Positions 25,360 through 36,394 are shown, numbered from the stretch's first letter. The stretch: DNA of 64,000 nt from Bradyrhizobium sp. BRP22 (GCF_020194175.1 NZ_JADYVX010000041.1:1-64000); one strand, 5' to 3'. Program-made: numbers and translations. Notes: generated from the letters alone by a model not told the origin.

Positions 25360-26601
25360 TTAGAACTGAGCAAAGTCGATCGGCTTGAAGCGATCGAGCG
25401 TACGCGTAACCGGCGGCAGCGGATACTTGAGGCCTGTCGCGCAATTGAACAGCATCACGCGATCGGTTTTCGTGATCCGCCCGTCGGCGAGGCTCTGCTT
25501 GTAGGCCGCATAGGTGGCCGCGCCCTCGGGGCACAGCAACAGCCCCTCCTCGCGTGCGACCTCGTTCAGCGCGGCAGAAATCTTCTCGTCATCAACCGCA
25601 ATGGCGAAACCTTTGCTCTCGCGGACCGCGCGCAGGATCAAGAAATCTCCGATCGCCTGCGGCACGCGAATCCCTGACGCAATGGTGTGCGCATCCTCCC
25701 AGCGCGTCGCATGCTCGGTGCCCGCTTCAAAGGCACGCACCATCGGGGCACAGCCGGAGGCCTGCACGGCGACCATGCGCGGGCGCTTCTTGCCGATGAA
25801 GCCGATCGCCTCGAGTTCGGCAAAGGCCTTCCACATGCCGATCAGGCCGGTGCCGCCACCGGTCGGATAGAAGATCACGTCGGGCACGTCCCAGCCGAGC
25901 TGCTCGGCGAGTTCGAGGCCCATCGTCTTCTTGCCTTCGATCCGGTACGGCTCCTTCAAAGTCGACGTATCGAACCAGCCGACCTTGGCCTTGCCCTCGC
26001 CGACGATCTTGCCGCAATCGTCGATCAGGCCGTTGACGCGGTAGACCGTCGCGCCCTGCAGCTCGATCTCGCTGACATTCACTTCCGGCGTATCGGCCGG
26101 GCAGAAGATCGTGGTCTTGATGCCGCACGCGGTTGCATAGGCGGCGAGCGCGGCACCGGCATTGCCGTTGGTCGGCATCGCCATGTGCTTGATGCCGAGC
26201 GCCTTGCCCATCGACACCGCCATCACTAGGCCGCGCGCCTTGAACGAGCCGGTCGGCAGCCGTCCCTCGTCCTTCACGATGATCTCGCCGCCGCCGAGTC
26301 TGGCGCCGAGTTTCGGCAGCCGGATCAGCGGCGTCGTCACCTCGCCGAGACTGACGATGTCCTTGCATTCGCGCACCGGCAACAGTTCGCGATAGCGCCA
26401 CATGTCGGCGGGACGCTCTTTCAGCGCATCCTTGCTCAGCATCTTCTTCACGCCATCGAGGTCGTAGCGCACGAGAAGCGGCTTGCCCGCCTTGGAGAGG
26501 TTGTGCACTTGGTCGGCGGGATAGTGATCCCCCTCCATCGCGCATTCGAGATGGGTGACGAAGGTCGGGCGTTCGATGGTGAGGTTGTCGTTGTCTTTCA
26601 C
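25360..26601 (-). CDS. Threonine synthase-like PLP enzyme (fold type II)
   Basis: Threonine synthase converts O-phosphohomoserine to threonine with pyridoxal phosphate. The 413-residue protein belongs to the tryptophan-synthase-beta fold group. GRLPTGSFKARG places the PLP lysine at K121. PTNGNAGAALAAYA is the phosphate-loop region, FYPTGGGTGLIGMWKAF the second glycine loop, and LFNCATGLKYP lies near the C-terminus. It resembles the shorter plant/archaeal-type enzyme. A related ammonia-lyase or diaminopropionate-type function is not excluded, so no symbol is given. The start is GTG at 26601. It lies 18 bp after lpdA and may be read with the pdh operon. Confidence 0.78.
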   Translation of the reverse strand: MKDNDNLTIERPTFVTHLECAMEGDHYPADQVHNLSKAGKPLLVRYDLDGVKKMLSKDALKERPADMWRYRELLPVRECKDIVSLGEVTTPLIRLPKLGARLGGGEIIVKDEGRLPTGSFKARGLVMAVSMGKALGIKHMAMPTNGNAGAALAAYATACGIKTTIFCPADTPEVNVSEIELQGATVYRVNGLIDDCGKIVGEGKAKVGWFDTSTLKEPYRIEGKKTMGLELAEQLGWDVPDVIFYPTGGGTGLIGMWKAFAELEAIGFIGKKRPRMVAVQASGCAPMVRAFEAGTEHATRWEDAHTIASGIRVPQAIGDFLILRAVRESKGFAIAVDDEKISAALNEVAREEGLLLCPEGAATYAAYKQSLADGRITKTDRVMLFNCATGLKYPLPPVTRTLDRFKPIDFAQF

Positions 26602-26619
26602 GGCTCGCCGTCCCTCTCG

Positions 26620-28041
26620 TTACATGTTGAGGACGCGCCCATAGGCGTCCAGCACCGCTTCCTTCATCATCTCCGACAGCGTCGGATGCGGGAAGATCGT
26701 GTGCATCAGCTCTTCTTCTGTGGTCTCGAGGTTCATCGCGATCACATAGCCCTGGATCAGTTCGGTGACTTCAGCCCCGACCATGTGCGCGCCGAGAAGC
26801 TGACCGGTCTTCTTGTCGAAGATCACCTTGACCATGCCCTGGTCCTCGCCGAGCGCGATCGCCTTGCCGTTGCCGACGAAGGGGAAGCGTCCGACACGGA
26901 TCTCGCGTCCGGCTTCCTTGGCCTTGGCCTCGGTCATGCCGACGGAGGCCACCTGCGGATAGCAATAGGTGCAGCCGGGGATCATGTTCTTGTCCATCGG
27001 GTGCGGATGCAGGCCCTTGATCGCCTCGACGCAGATGATGCCCTCATGCTCGGCCTTGTGCGCGAGCATCGGGGGGCCGGCGACGTCGCCGATCGCATAG
27101 ATGCCGGGGACATTGGTCCGGCAGAAGCCGTCGATGGCGATGATGCCGCGCTCCGCCTTCACGCCAAGCTTCTCCAGCCCGATGCCCTCGACATTGCCGA
27201 TCACACCGACGGCGGAGATCACGCGGTCGAATTCGATGGTCTGCGGCTTGCCCTTGCCATCGTCAATGGTCGCGACCACGCTATCACTCTTCTTGTCGAG
27301 CTTGGTCACCTTGGTATTCGCCAGGATCTTGATGCCCTGCTTCTCGAACGCCTTGTGCGCGAATTTCGCGATCTCGGCGTCCTCGACCGGGAGGATCTGC
27401 GGCAGCACCTCGACGACCGTCACCTCCGCGCCGAGCGTGCGGTAGAACGAGGCGAACTCGATGCCGATCGCGCCGGAGCCGATCACCAGAAGCGATTTCG
27501 GCATCTTGTCCGGCACCATCGCCTCGAAATAGGTCCAGACCAGTTTCTTGTCGGGCTCGAGTCCCGGCAGCACCCGCGGCCGCGCGCCGGTCGCGATGAT
27601 GATGTGCTTGGCCTGATAGCTGCCTTCGCCGAGCGCCCCCCTCGGCGCTTCCACGGAGGACTTCTTGACTGTCAGCTTGCCCGGCGCATCGATCGTCGCT
27701 TCGCCCCAGATCGTCGTGACCTTGTTCTTGCGGAACAGGAAGCCCACGCCCTCATTCAGCCGCTTCACCACGTTGCGCGAGCGCTGCACCACCGCCTTCG
27801 GATCGAACGAGATGTTCTCCGCCGACAGGCCGTAGTCCTTAGCGTGCTGCATCAGATGATAGACCTCCGCCGAGCGCAAAAGCGCCTTGGTCGGGATGCA
27901 GCCCCAATTGTTGCAGATGCCGCCGAGATAGGCCTTTTCCACCACCGCGGTCTTGAAACCGAGCTGCGCCGCGCGGATCGCGGTGACGTAGCCGCCGGGG
28001 CCGGCGCCGATGATGATAACGTCGAAGGAAGTGTCAGCCAT
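26620..28041 (-). CDS. lpdA: Dihydrolipoyl dehydrogenase (E3)
   Basis: E3 reoxidises dihydrolipoamide on the E2 subunit and passes electrons through FAD and a disulfide to NAD+. The 473-residue protein has the FAD motif IIGAGPGGYVTAIRAAQLG (about 10-28). GGICNNWGCIPTK holds the redox-active C43 and C48, and VIGSGAIGIEFASFY is the NAD-binding loop. The His-Glu pair near the C-terminus is in HTIFPHPTLSE. The ATG at 28041 shares one base with the stop of the 61-aa gene upstream (TGATG), a coupling arrangement. It is the last PDH-complex gene of the operon. Confidence 0.96.
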   Translation of the reverse strand: MADTSFDVIIIGAGPGGYVTAIRAAQLGFKTAVVEKAYLGGICNNWGCIPTKALLRSAEVYHLMQHAKDYGLSAENISFDPKAVVQRSRNVVKRLNEGVGFLFRKNKVTTIWGEATIDAPGKLTVKKSSVEAPRGALGEGSYQAKHIIIATGARPRVLPGLEPDKKLVWTYFEAMVPDKMPKSLLVIGSGAIGIEFASFYRTLGAEVTVVEVLPQILPVEDAEIAKFAHKAFEKQGIKILANTKVTKLDKKSDSVVATIDDGKGKPQTIEFDRVISAVGVIGNVEGIGLEKLGVKAERGIIAIDGFCRTNVPGIYAIGDVAGPPMLAHKAEHEGIICVEAIKGLHPHPMDKNMIPGCTYCYPQVASVGMTEAKAKEAGREIRVGRFPFVGNGKAIALGEDQGMVKVIFDKKTGQLLGAHMVGAEVTELIQGYVIAMNLETTEEELMHTIFPHPTLSEMMKEAVLDAYGRVLNM

Positions 28042-28226
28042 CACAAATCCGATCCAGCGAGAGCAACCAGAAATCCGGTCCAACCAAGCGCAAGCAGCCC
28101 GGCGCCGCCGAGCATGATCCGGAACTGGGTCGTCGATGCCAGATCACGCGCGCGGACGATCAGCGCCGCAACCGCCAGCGCTATTGCAAGAACATAGGGA
28201 CCATAGAGCAATGCGTTAGACGTCAC
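28041..28226 (-). CDS. Small two-helix membrane protein in the pdh operon
   Basis: This 61-residue protein is nearly all hydrophobic, with predicted membrane helices at about 8-25 (YVLAIALAVAALIV) and 38-56 (MLGGAGLLALGWTGFLVAL), joined by a short charged loop (RARDLASTTQFR). It starts 3 bp after the pdhC stop and its TGA overlaps the lpdA ATG by one base, so ribosomes probably pass from it to lpdA. That placement is the main evidence that it is a real gene. I recognise no family. It could tether or regulate the complex at the membrane, which is inference only. Confidence 0.7.
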   Translation of the reverse strand: MTSNALLYGPYVLAIALAVAALIVRARDLASTTQFRIMLGGAGLLALGWTGFLVALAGSDL

Positions 28227-28229
28227 GCA

Positions 28230-29600
28230 TCACACCATCATCATGACGGGGTTTTCGATGAGCTGCTTGAAGGCGCCGATCAGCTCGGCGCCGAGCGCGC
28301 CGTCGATCGCGCGATGGTCGCAGGAGAGCGTCACGCTCATGATGCTGGCGATCTCGATCTTGCCGTTCCGCACCACCGGCCGCTCCTCGCTGGTGCCGAC
28401 GGCCAGGATCGTCGCATGCGGCGGGTTGATCACGGCGGTGAAGTGGTTGATGCCGTACATGCCGAGGTTGGAGACGGCGGTGGTGCCGCCCTGATACTCT
28501 TCCGGCTTCAGCTTGCGCGCACGGGCGCGGGCGGCGAAATCCTTCATCTCGCCTGATATCACCGACAGCGTCTTGGTCTCCGCTTTCCGGATGATCGGGG
28601 TGATCAGGCCGCCTGGCATCGCCACCGCCACGCCGACGTCGGAATGCTTGTGCCTGACCATGCCGCCTTCGGTCCAGCTCACATTGCAGTTCGGGATCTT
28701 CTGCAGCGCGACCGCCATCGCCTTGATCACGAAGTCGTTCACCGAGAGTTTGTAGAGCGGCTTCTTGTCGGCGTCCTTTGGTGCTGCGGCATTGATCTCC
28801 TCGCGGGCGGCGAGCAGTTTTCCGATATCGCAGTCGATCGTCAGATAGAAATGCGGGATCTGCTGGATCGATGCGGTCAGCCGCTGCGCGATGGTGCGGC
28901 GCATGCCATCATGCGGCACGACCTCATACGAACCCGGCTCGAACAGCGCGAGGATCTGCTGGTCCGACATTGACGGCGCGATCGACGGCGTCGTGGCGGG
29001 CGCGGCCGGCGGCGCCTTCAGGCCCTTGCCGGACTTCGCCTCCTCGACGTCGCGCGCGATGATGCGGCCGTGCGGACCGCTGCCGTTGATCCGCCCCAGC
29101 TCGATGCCGGCTCCCTTGGCGAGACGCCGTGCCAGCGGTGACGAGAAGATGCGAGCTTGCCCGTTGCCCTGGGGCGCCGGCGCGGCGGCTTGCGGCGCGG
29201 GTGCCGGGGCTGCCGCAGGCGCCGCGGCTTTCGGTGCCGGCGCTGGTTGGGCGGGGGCCGGCGCAGGCGCCGGTGCCGCGGCGGTCTTGGCAGCAGGCGC
29301 TTCAGCGGCCTTCGGAGGCGCAGCTCCCGCGCCGCTCGCGGCCGCCTTCACGTCTTCGCCGTCACCAGCGAGCACCGCGATCACGTCGTTGACCGCGACG
29401 TCCTGCGTGCCTTCGGGCACCAGGATCTTGGCGATGGTGCCCTCGTCGACCGCCTCGACTTCCATTGTCGCCTTGTCGGTCTCGATCTCCGCGATCACGT
29501 CGCCGGACTTGACCTTGTCACCCTCCTTCTTGAGCCACTTGGCCAGATTGCCCTTCTCCATGGTAGGCGACAGCGCGGGCATCAGGATGTTGATGGGCAT
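28230..29600 (-). CDS. pdhC: Dihydrolipoamide acetyltransferase (E2 of pyruvate dehydrogenase)
   Basis: E2 forms the core of the complex and transfers acetyl groups from lipoamide to CoA. The 456-residue protein has a lipoyl domain (1-80) with the lipoylated K43 in ETDKATMEV. A long Ala/Pro linker (about 85-145) and a peripheral-subunit-binding domain (IFSSPLARRLAKGAGIELG) follow. The catalytic domain has CDHRAIDGALGAE near the C-terminus. Its first 80 residues are very similar to those of PdhB, pointing to an old duplication of the lipoyl domain. It follows the cytosine-deaminase gene by 94 bp. Confidence 0.97.
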   Translation of the reverse strand: MPINILMPALSPTMEKGNLAKWLKKEGDKVKSGDVIAEIETDKATMEVEAVDEGTIAKILVPEGTQDVAVNDVIAVLAGDGEDVKAAASGAGAAPPKAAEAPAAKTAAAPAPAPAPAQPAPAPKAAAPAAAPAPAPQAAAPAPQGNGQARIFSSPLARRLAKGAGIELGRINGSGPHGRIIARDVEEAKSGKGLKAPPAAPATTPSIAPSMSDQQILALFEPGSYEVVPHDGMRRTIAQRLTASIQQIPHFYLTIDCDIGKLLAAREEINAAAPKDADKKPLYKLSVNDFVIKAMAVALQKIPNCNVSWTEGGMVRHKHSDVGVAVAMPGGLITPIIRKAETKTLSVISGEMKDFAARARARKLKPEEYQGGTTAVSNLGMYGINHFTAVINPPHATILAVGTSEERPVVRNGKIEIASIMSVTLSCDHRAIDGALGAELIGAFKQLIENPVMMMV

Positions 29601-29694
29601 GGTGACCTCACAAAGCTAACTTTTGCATGGCGGCTCCCGTCGGATGAGGAAGCCAGCCGGACTCGTCTGAGCGGCGGCACGGGCGCAAGACGCC

Positions 29695-30147
29695 TCAATT
29701 GCCGATATCGCCCTGCCAGATACGCTCGTTGGCGGGGTCCGAGCGCCAGTTCTTCATCATGTTGACGGAGCGATCATCGGCGAGATCGATGAAGGGAATA
29801 CCGAACTGCGTCAGGATGTCCTTGCTGCCCGGGAACGTCACGGATTCCCCGATCACCAGCAGCTTCAGCTTGAACAGACCGATCGCACCGGCGCACATCG
29901 AGCAAGGCGACAGCGTCGTGTACATGACGGTGTCGTGGAACGAGATCAGACCGGCATCGCGCAGGCAGGACATCTCGCCATGCAGGATCACGTTCTTCTC
30001 CTGCATCCGGCGGTTATGGCCACGTGCGATGACCTTGTTGTCGCGCGTCAGCACCGCGCCGATCGGCAAGCCGCCCTCGGAGATGCCGATCTCCGCCTCG
30101 CGGATCGCTTCCGCCATGAAGTCGTAGTGATATTGCTCGATGCTCAC
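29695..30147 (-). CDS. Yeast-type cytosine deaminase
   Basis: This 150-residue zinc deaminase of the CDA fold most resembles fungal cytosine deaminase (yeast Fcy1), which converts cytosine to uracil. The zinc site is H56 and catalytic E58 in VILHGEMSC, plus C82 and C85 in YTTLSPCSMCAGAI. Both motifs and the C-terminal DDRS...MM segment match Fcy1 order and spacing as I recall them. Guanine or other nucleobase deaminases are possible. The start is taken as GTG at 30147 with AGGGG 8 bases upstream; a TTG at 30153 would overlap the DUF5076 stop by 4 bp. It lies inside the pdh operon between DUF5076 and pdhC. Confidence 0.8.
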   Translation of the reverse strand: MSIEQYHYDFMAEAIREAEIGISEGGLPIGAVLTRDNKVIARGHNRRMQEKNVILHGEMSCLRDAGLISFHDTVMYTTLSPCSMCAGAIGLFKLKLLVIGESVTFPGSKDILTQFGIPFIDLADDRSVNMMKNWRSDPANERIWQGDIGN

Positions 30148-30149
30148 GA

Positions 30150-30455
30150 TCAATGCCCCTGTTTCGATCGCGGCGTGGTGCTGCCCGGATCGGTCGGCCG
30201 CGCGACCTCAGCTTGAAACATGTCGATGATGCGGGCGAGCGCCTCTTCCTCGGTATACTCGCTCTCGCGCGCATAGGCGCGTGCGGCATGGCGGGCGATG
30301 TCGACCAGCATCAGGCCCCACGTGTCCGGCTCCTCGAAGGCGCGCTGGAAGGCGATGGAAAGCCCGCCGTCGACAACGAAGGCGCGCAGCACCTCGATTG
30401 CATCATCGCGACCGATCACGTCAGGCGGCAACGGCTGTTCCTGCGGGCCCGCCAT
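30150..30455 (-). CDS. DUF5076-family protein of the pdh operon
   Basis: This 101-residue, mostly helical, soluble protein starts MAGPQEQPLPPDVIGRDDA. It matches my recollection of the DUF5076 family, which is found beside pdhB in Bradyrhizobium and relatives; the function is unknown. It starts 3 bp after the pdhB stop and its stop touches the start region of the cytosine deaminase, so it is an integral part of the operon. No catalytic motif is evident. The central segment WGLMLVDIARHAARAYARE is a long amphipathic helix, which suggests protein-protein contact. Confidence 0.75.
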   Translation of the reverse strand: MAGPQEQPLPPDVIGRDDAIEVLRAFVVDGGLSIAFQRAFEEPDTWGLMLVDIARHAARAYARESEYTEEEALARIIDMFQAEVARPTDPGSTTPRSKQGH

Positions 30456-30458
30456 GCG

Positions 30459-31859
<1,401 letters not shown>

Positions 31860-31897
31860 ATCGGCTCCCGGATCACTCTTTCGTTTTCAGTCTGCGC

Positions 31898-32926
31898 TTA
31901 GCGGTAGACGTCGGTGTAGAGCTCGGACGGATCGGGCTCGGGATCGTGCTGGGCGAAGTCGGCGGCGCCATTGACGATGTCGCGCACCTTGGCGTCGATC
32001 GACTTCAGATCCTGCTCGCTGACGTCGGCGGCGAGCAGCCGATTGCGTACCTGCTCGATCGGATCGTGGTCATGGCGGACCTTTTCCACCTCCTCGCGGG
32101 TCCGGTACTTGGCCGGATCGGACATCGAGTGGCCGCGGTAGCGGTAGGTCTGCATCTCCAGGATATAGGGCCCCTTGCCGGCGCGGCACCAGGCAACCGC
32201 CTCGTCGCCGGCGGCCTTCACCGCGCGCACGTCCATGCCGTCGACCTGGCGGCCCGGGATGTTGAAGGAGGCGCCGCGCTTGGAGAAATCGGTCTGCGCC
32301 GAGGAGCGCGCCACCGAGGTGCCCATGGCATAGCGATTGTTCTCAATGATGTAGACCACCGGCAGCTTCCACAGCTCGGCCATGTTGAAGCTTTCATAGA
32401 CCTGGCCCTGGTTGGCGGCGCCGTCGCCGAAATAGGCCAGGCTCACGAAATCGTTCTCGCGGTAGCGGTTGGCGAAGGCGAGACCGGTGCCGAGCGAGAC
32501 CTGGGCGCCGACGATGCCGTGGCCGCCGTAGAAGTGCTCGGCCACGCTGAACATGTGCATGGAGCCGCCCTTGCCCTTGGAATAGCCGCCGCGGCGTCCG
32601 GTCAGCTCGGCCATCACGCCCCTGGGATCCATGCCGCAGGCCAGCATGTGCCCGTGGTCCCGGTACCCGGTTATGACCTGGTCACCCTTCTTCAGGGTCA
32701 TCTGCATGCCCACGACGACGGCTTCCTGGCCGATATAGAGATGGCAGAAGCCGCCGATCGCGCCCATGCCGTAGAGCTGGCCGGCCTTCTCCTCGAAGCG
32801 GCGAATCAGGAGCATGTCGCGCAGCGCGCGCAGTTCCTGCTCTTTGGTGAATTCCAGTGGGGAGCCGGAGCCATTCCCCTTCTCCTGCCCTGAGTCCTTT
32901 GTGACGCTTTTCTTGGGTGCGGCCAT
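31898..32926 (-). CDS. pdhA: Pyruvate dehydrogenase E1 component, alpha subunit
   Basis: PdhA binds thiamine diphosphate and carries out decarboxylation in the E1 heterotetramer. The 342-residue protein has the RFEEKAGQLYGMGAIGGFCHLYIGQEA block and the GDG...NN thiamine motif (YFGDGAANQGQ to IIENN). YRYRGHSMSDPAKYR is the phosphorylation-loop region seen in E1-alpha. The ATG at 32926 (MAAPKKSVTK) is preferred to upstream in-frame starts. It is the first gene of the operon, with a 206-bp gap to ald that holds a strong hairpin and presumably the pdh promoter. Confidence 0.97.
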   Translation of the reverse strand: MAAPKKSVTKDSGQEKGNGSGSPLEFTKEQELRALRDMLLIRRFEEKAGQLYGMGAIGGFCHLYIGQEAVVVGMQMTLKKGDQVITGYRDHGHMLACGMDPRGVMAELTGRRGGYSKGKGGSMHMFSVAEHFYGGHGIVGAQVSLGTGLAFANRYRENDFVSLAYFGDGAANQGQVYESFNMAELWKLPVVYIIENNRYAMGTSVARSSAQTDFSKRGASFNIPGRQVDGMDVRAVKAAGDEAVAWCRAGKGPYILEMQTYRYRGHSMSDPAKYRTREEVEKVRHDHDPIEQVRNRLLAADVSEQDLKSIDAKVRDIVNGAADFAQHDPEPDPSELYTDVYR

Positions 32927-33089
32927 GGCATTTCCGGATGAGAGGGGGAGGACGATTTGGCCCTCTCTATCCCAACTCAAACGGCCGTGGAAGGATTGCG
33001 TGCGCCGGATGGAATAATGCTATGCCGCAGTGCAGCGCAGATCAAAATATTGCTATCGAATAATGCGGTCGTTCGGAATTTCATTGCGC

Positions 33090-33121
33090 GACGACGGCGC
33101 GACGGACATCGCGCCGTCGTC
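33090..33121. terminator. 13-bp perfect hairpin between ald and pdhA
   Basis: GACGACGGCGCGA and TCGCGCCGTCGTC are exact reverse complements around a 6-nt loop. It lies 11 bp past the ald stop, as expected for a terminator that insulates ald from the pdh operon. No clear T run follows on the minus strand, so Rho-independent action is uncertain. Confidence 0.6.
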
Positions 33122-33132
33122 ACGATTATCTA

Positions 33133-34650
<1,518 letters not shown>

Positions 34651-34765
34651 GCTTCACTCCCGCTATGTGTTGATTGCTGGACATCGCGGTGCTTGCGACG
34701 TCGCCAAAACCATGTCGGGAGGCTTGAAGAATGTCAGCCGGGCGAGGCCAGATCGCGGCGCCGAC

Positions 34766-34783
34766 CTGTCGCAGAACTGCGAC
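34766..34783. promoter_or_regulatory. 18-bp perfect palindrome between activator gene and ald
   Basis: TGTCGCAGAACTGCGACA has perfect 8-bp arms and a 2-bp centre. It lies ~116-133 bp upstream of the ald start, typical of an upstream activator site. The neighbouring Fis-type HTH protein is the obvious candidate binder. I found no convincing sigma-54 promoter (GG-N10-GC) between it and ald. Confidence 0.6.
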
Positions 34784-34811
34784 ACAAGCCGCCAGCGACA
34801 GCGGATTGCGG

Positions 34812-35777
34812 TCAGTGCGCCTTGAGGCCGAAGCGCTTCAGCTTGCGGTGCAGGGTGGCGCGGCTGACGCCGAGCGCTTTCGCCGCCGCCGAGACATTGC
34901 CATGCGCACGTGCCAGCGCCCGCTGCAGCGCCGCGCGCTCCGCATCGCCGAGATGCTCGCAGCCCCCTTCCCGGCCGCCGAGCAAGTCCACCGCCGGAAT
35001 CGGCCGCAGCGTACGGTCGGGCGCGAGGCCGAGAGCCAGCCGCGCCGAACGCGTGGCGCCGATCACGAGGTCGTCGCGGTCGATTGCGAGCAAGCCGCCA
35101 CCATGCGCCTCGGTCGGCGAGGTCAGCACGATCCGCGCATTGGCAAAGGCGCTGCGGAACAGCTCGGCCTCGATCCGCCGCGCCGCCTCGCCGGCCGCGA
35201 GCGCAATCAGGTTTGCGAACGCATCGGTGCGGTCGGCACGGCAGGAGGAGACATCGAGCACGCCGGCGAGCCGTGCATGCTCGTCATAGATCGGCGCCGC
35301 GGTGCAGCTCAAAAGCGTGTTGCGGGTGAAGAAATGCTGGTCGCGGTCGATGGTCAGGACACGCTGCTCGACCAGGCAGGTGCCGATGCCATTGGTGCCC
35401 TCGTGCTCTTCGTTCCAGATCGCACCGGTCCACAGGCCCCACGCCTCGAAGGTGGAATCGTCTGCCGCGTTGCCGCGCCGCTCCAGCGGAATGCCATCGC
35501 GATCGGCGAGCAGCACGCAGCAGCCTGCGGCACCCACCGCCTGGTACAGCCGATCCATGCCGGCCTGTGCGGCGCGCAGCAGCAGCGCGACGCGCTCCCG
35601 TGCCTCTCGGAACTCGGCCTCGGTGAGACGCTGCGGCGGCCGCGTTCCGGCGGGATCAAGCTGGTGCAACCGGGAAGAGCGGCGCCATGAGGCCACGAGC
35701 GCGGATCGCGCGGCCTGGCCGGATTCGATCGCGGCCTCGACGCGGGCCGCGTGATGAGCGAGCTTAAGCTCCTTCAT
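34812..35777 (-). CDS. Short AcoR-like activator: GAF domain plus Fis-type HTH, no AAA+ domain
   Basis: The 321-residue regulator has an N-terminal AcoR-type segment (ALVASWRRSSRLHQLDP). A GAF-like sensor region (about 60-200) includes the NEEHEGTNGIGTCL stretch, a hallmark of AcoR-family proteins. The C-terminal Fis-type helix-turn-helix is GNVSAAAKALGVSRATLHRKLKRFG. Full AcoR proteins carry an AAA+ sigma-54 activation domain between these parts; here it is absent, with no GAFTGA or Walker motifs. It therefore probably acts on a sigma-70-type promoter or as a repressor. A TTGA-N6-TCAA site lies about 60 bp upstream of its start. Confidence 0.85.
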   Translation of the reverse strand: MKELKLAHHAARVEAAIESGQAARSALVASWRRSSRLHQLDPAGTRPPQRLTEAEFREARERVALLLRAAQAGMDRLYQAVGAAGCCVLLADRDGIPLERRGNAADDSTFEAWGLWTGAIWNEEHEGTNGIGTCLVEQRVLTIDRDQHFFTRNTLLSCTAAPIYDEHARLAGVLDVSSCRADRTDAFANLIALAAGEAARRIEAELFRSAFANARIVLTSPTEAHGGGLLAIDRDDLVIGATRSARLALGLAPDRTLRPIPAVDLLGGREGGCEHLGDAERAALQRALARAHGNVSAAAKALGVSRATLHRKLKRFGLKAH

Positions 35778-35832
35778 CCCGCTGACACTCCCTCCCTTGA
35801 CCCATTGTTAGGGCACGCGGACCATGCCTCCC

Positions 35833-35846
35833 TTGACCTTCGTCAA
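35833..35846. promoter_or_regulatory. Candidate FixK/FNR box upstream of the AcoR-like gene
   Basis: TTGACCTTCGTCAA matches TTGA-N6-TCAA, the consensus for FixK2/FNR proteins in Bradyrhizobium. It is centred about 62 bp upstream of the start codon, which allows a -41.5 position relative to a transcript start. A chance match of this pattern is expected roughly once per 65 kb, so context is the main support. Confidence 0.4.
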
Positions 35847-35978
35847 AGTCAGTCACGGTAGGAGCTGGACCGCCATCGCGGAGCTCGCTGGCGTTTGACG
35901 CGTTCTTATTACCCCAACGGGGCGCACTGCGCTCTAAAACGCTTCTAATACCTTATGGCAATTGGGACGGCCCGACAA

Positions 35979-36296
35979 TCAGTTCGGCCGGCTGGTCCGC
36001 ACCAGGTCGCGCGGGTTGGCGTAGTCGAGCTGGTAGCGGGCGCGCTCGTCCAGCATGTCAGGGTCGAGGCTCTCGGAACGGAGCAAGGAGACGCGCTGCT
36101 CGCCTTCGGCGCGCTCCCTCTTCAATCGCGCCAGTTCGGAGGTCAGCGCGATGATCTCCTGGTCGAGCTCCTGTCGCGCGTTCAAGCCGTATTTGCCGGT
36201 ATAGGCGTTGACGCCGAAATAGCCGATCATCAGGGCCGCCATCGTGTAGAGGGCGAGCCCGGTCAGGATCGATTTGAGGCGCGTGCGGGAGACCAT
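35979..36296 (-). CDS. ftsB: FtsB/DivIC-like septum formation protein
   Basis: FtsB is a bitopic membrane protein of the FtsQLB complex that activates septal peptidoglycan synthesis. The 105-residue protein has one N-terminal membrane helix (about 11-31, LTGLALYTMAALMIGYFGVNA). A coiled coil (about 40-72, LDQEIIALTSELARLKRERAE) and a short C-terminal region with DERARYQL follow. Its place between eno and the pdh genes is the usual alphaproteobacterial context for ftsB/divIC. Here the aldehyde dehydrogenase and its regulator lie between it and pdhA. Confidence 0.87.
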   Translation of the reverse strand: MVSRTRLKSILTGLALYTMAALMIGYFGVNAYTGKYGLNARQELDQEIIALTSELARLKRERAEGEQRVSLLRSESLDPDMLDERARYQLDYANPRDLVRTSRPN

Positions 36297-36394
36297 GCCG
36301 CCAGCTTGAGACGCCGCGGTTAATGGTTTCCTAAAGCCTTTGTTTTGCGCCTATTCTTTTCGCAAAACCGGCGGCCATTTTTGCGGAATAGGCG

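Noticed and set aside
34651..34765. A sigma-54 promoter in front of ald
   Set aside because: I looked for GG-N10-GC on the minus strand. The nearest candidate has the wrong spacing, and the regulator lacks a sigma-54 activation domain.
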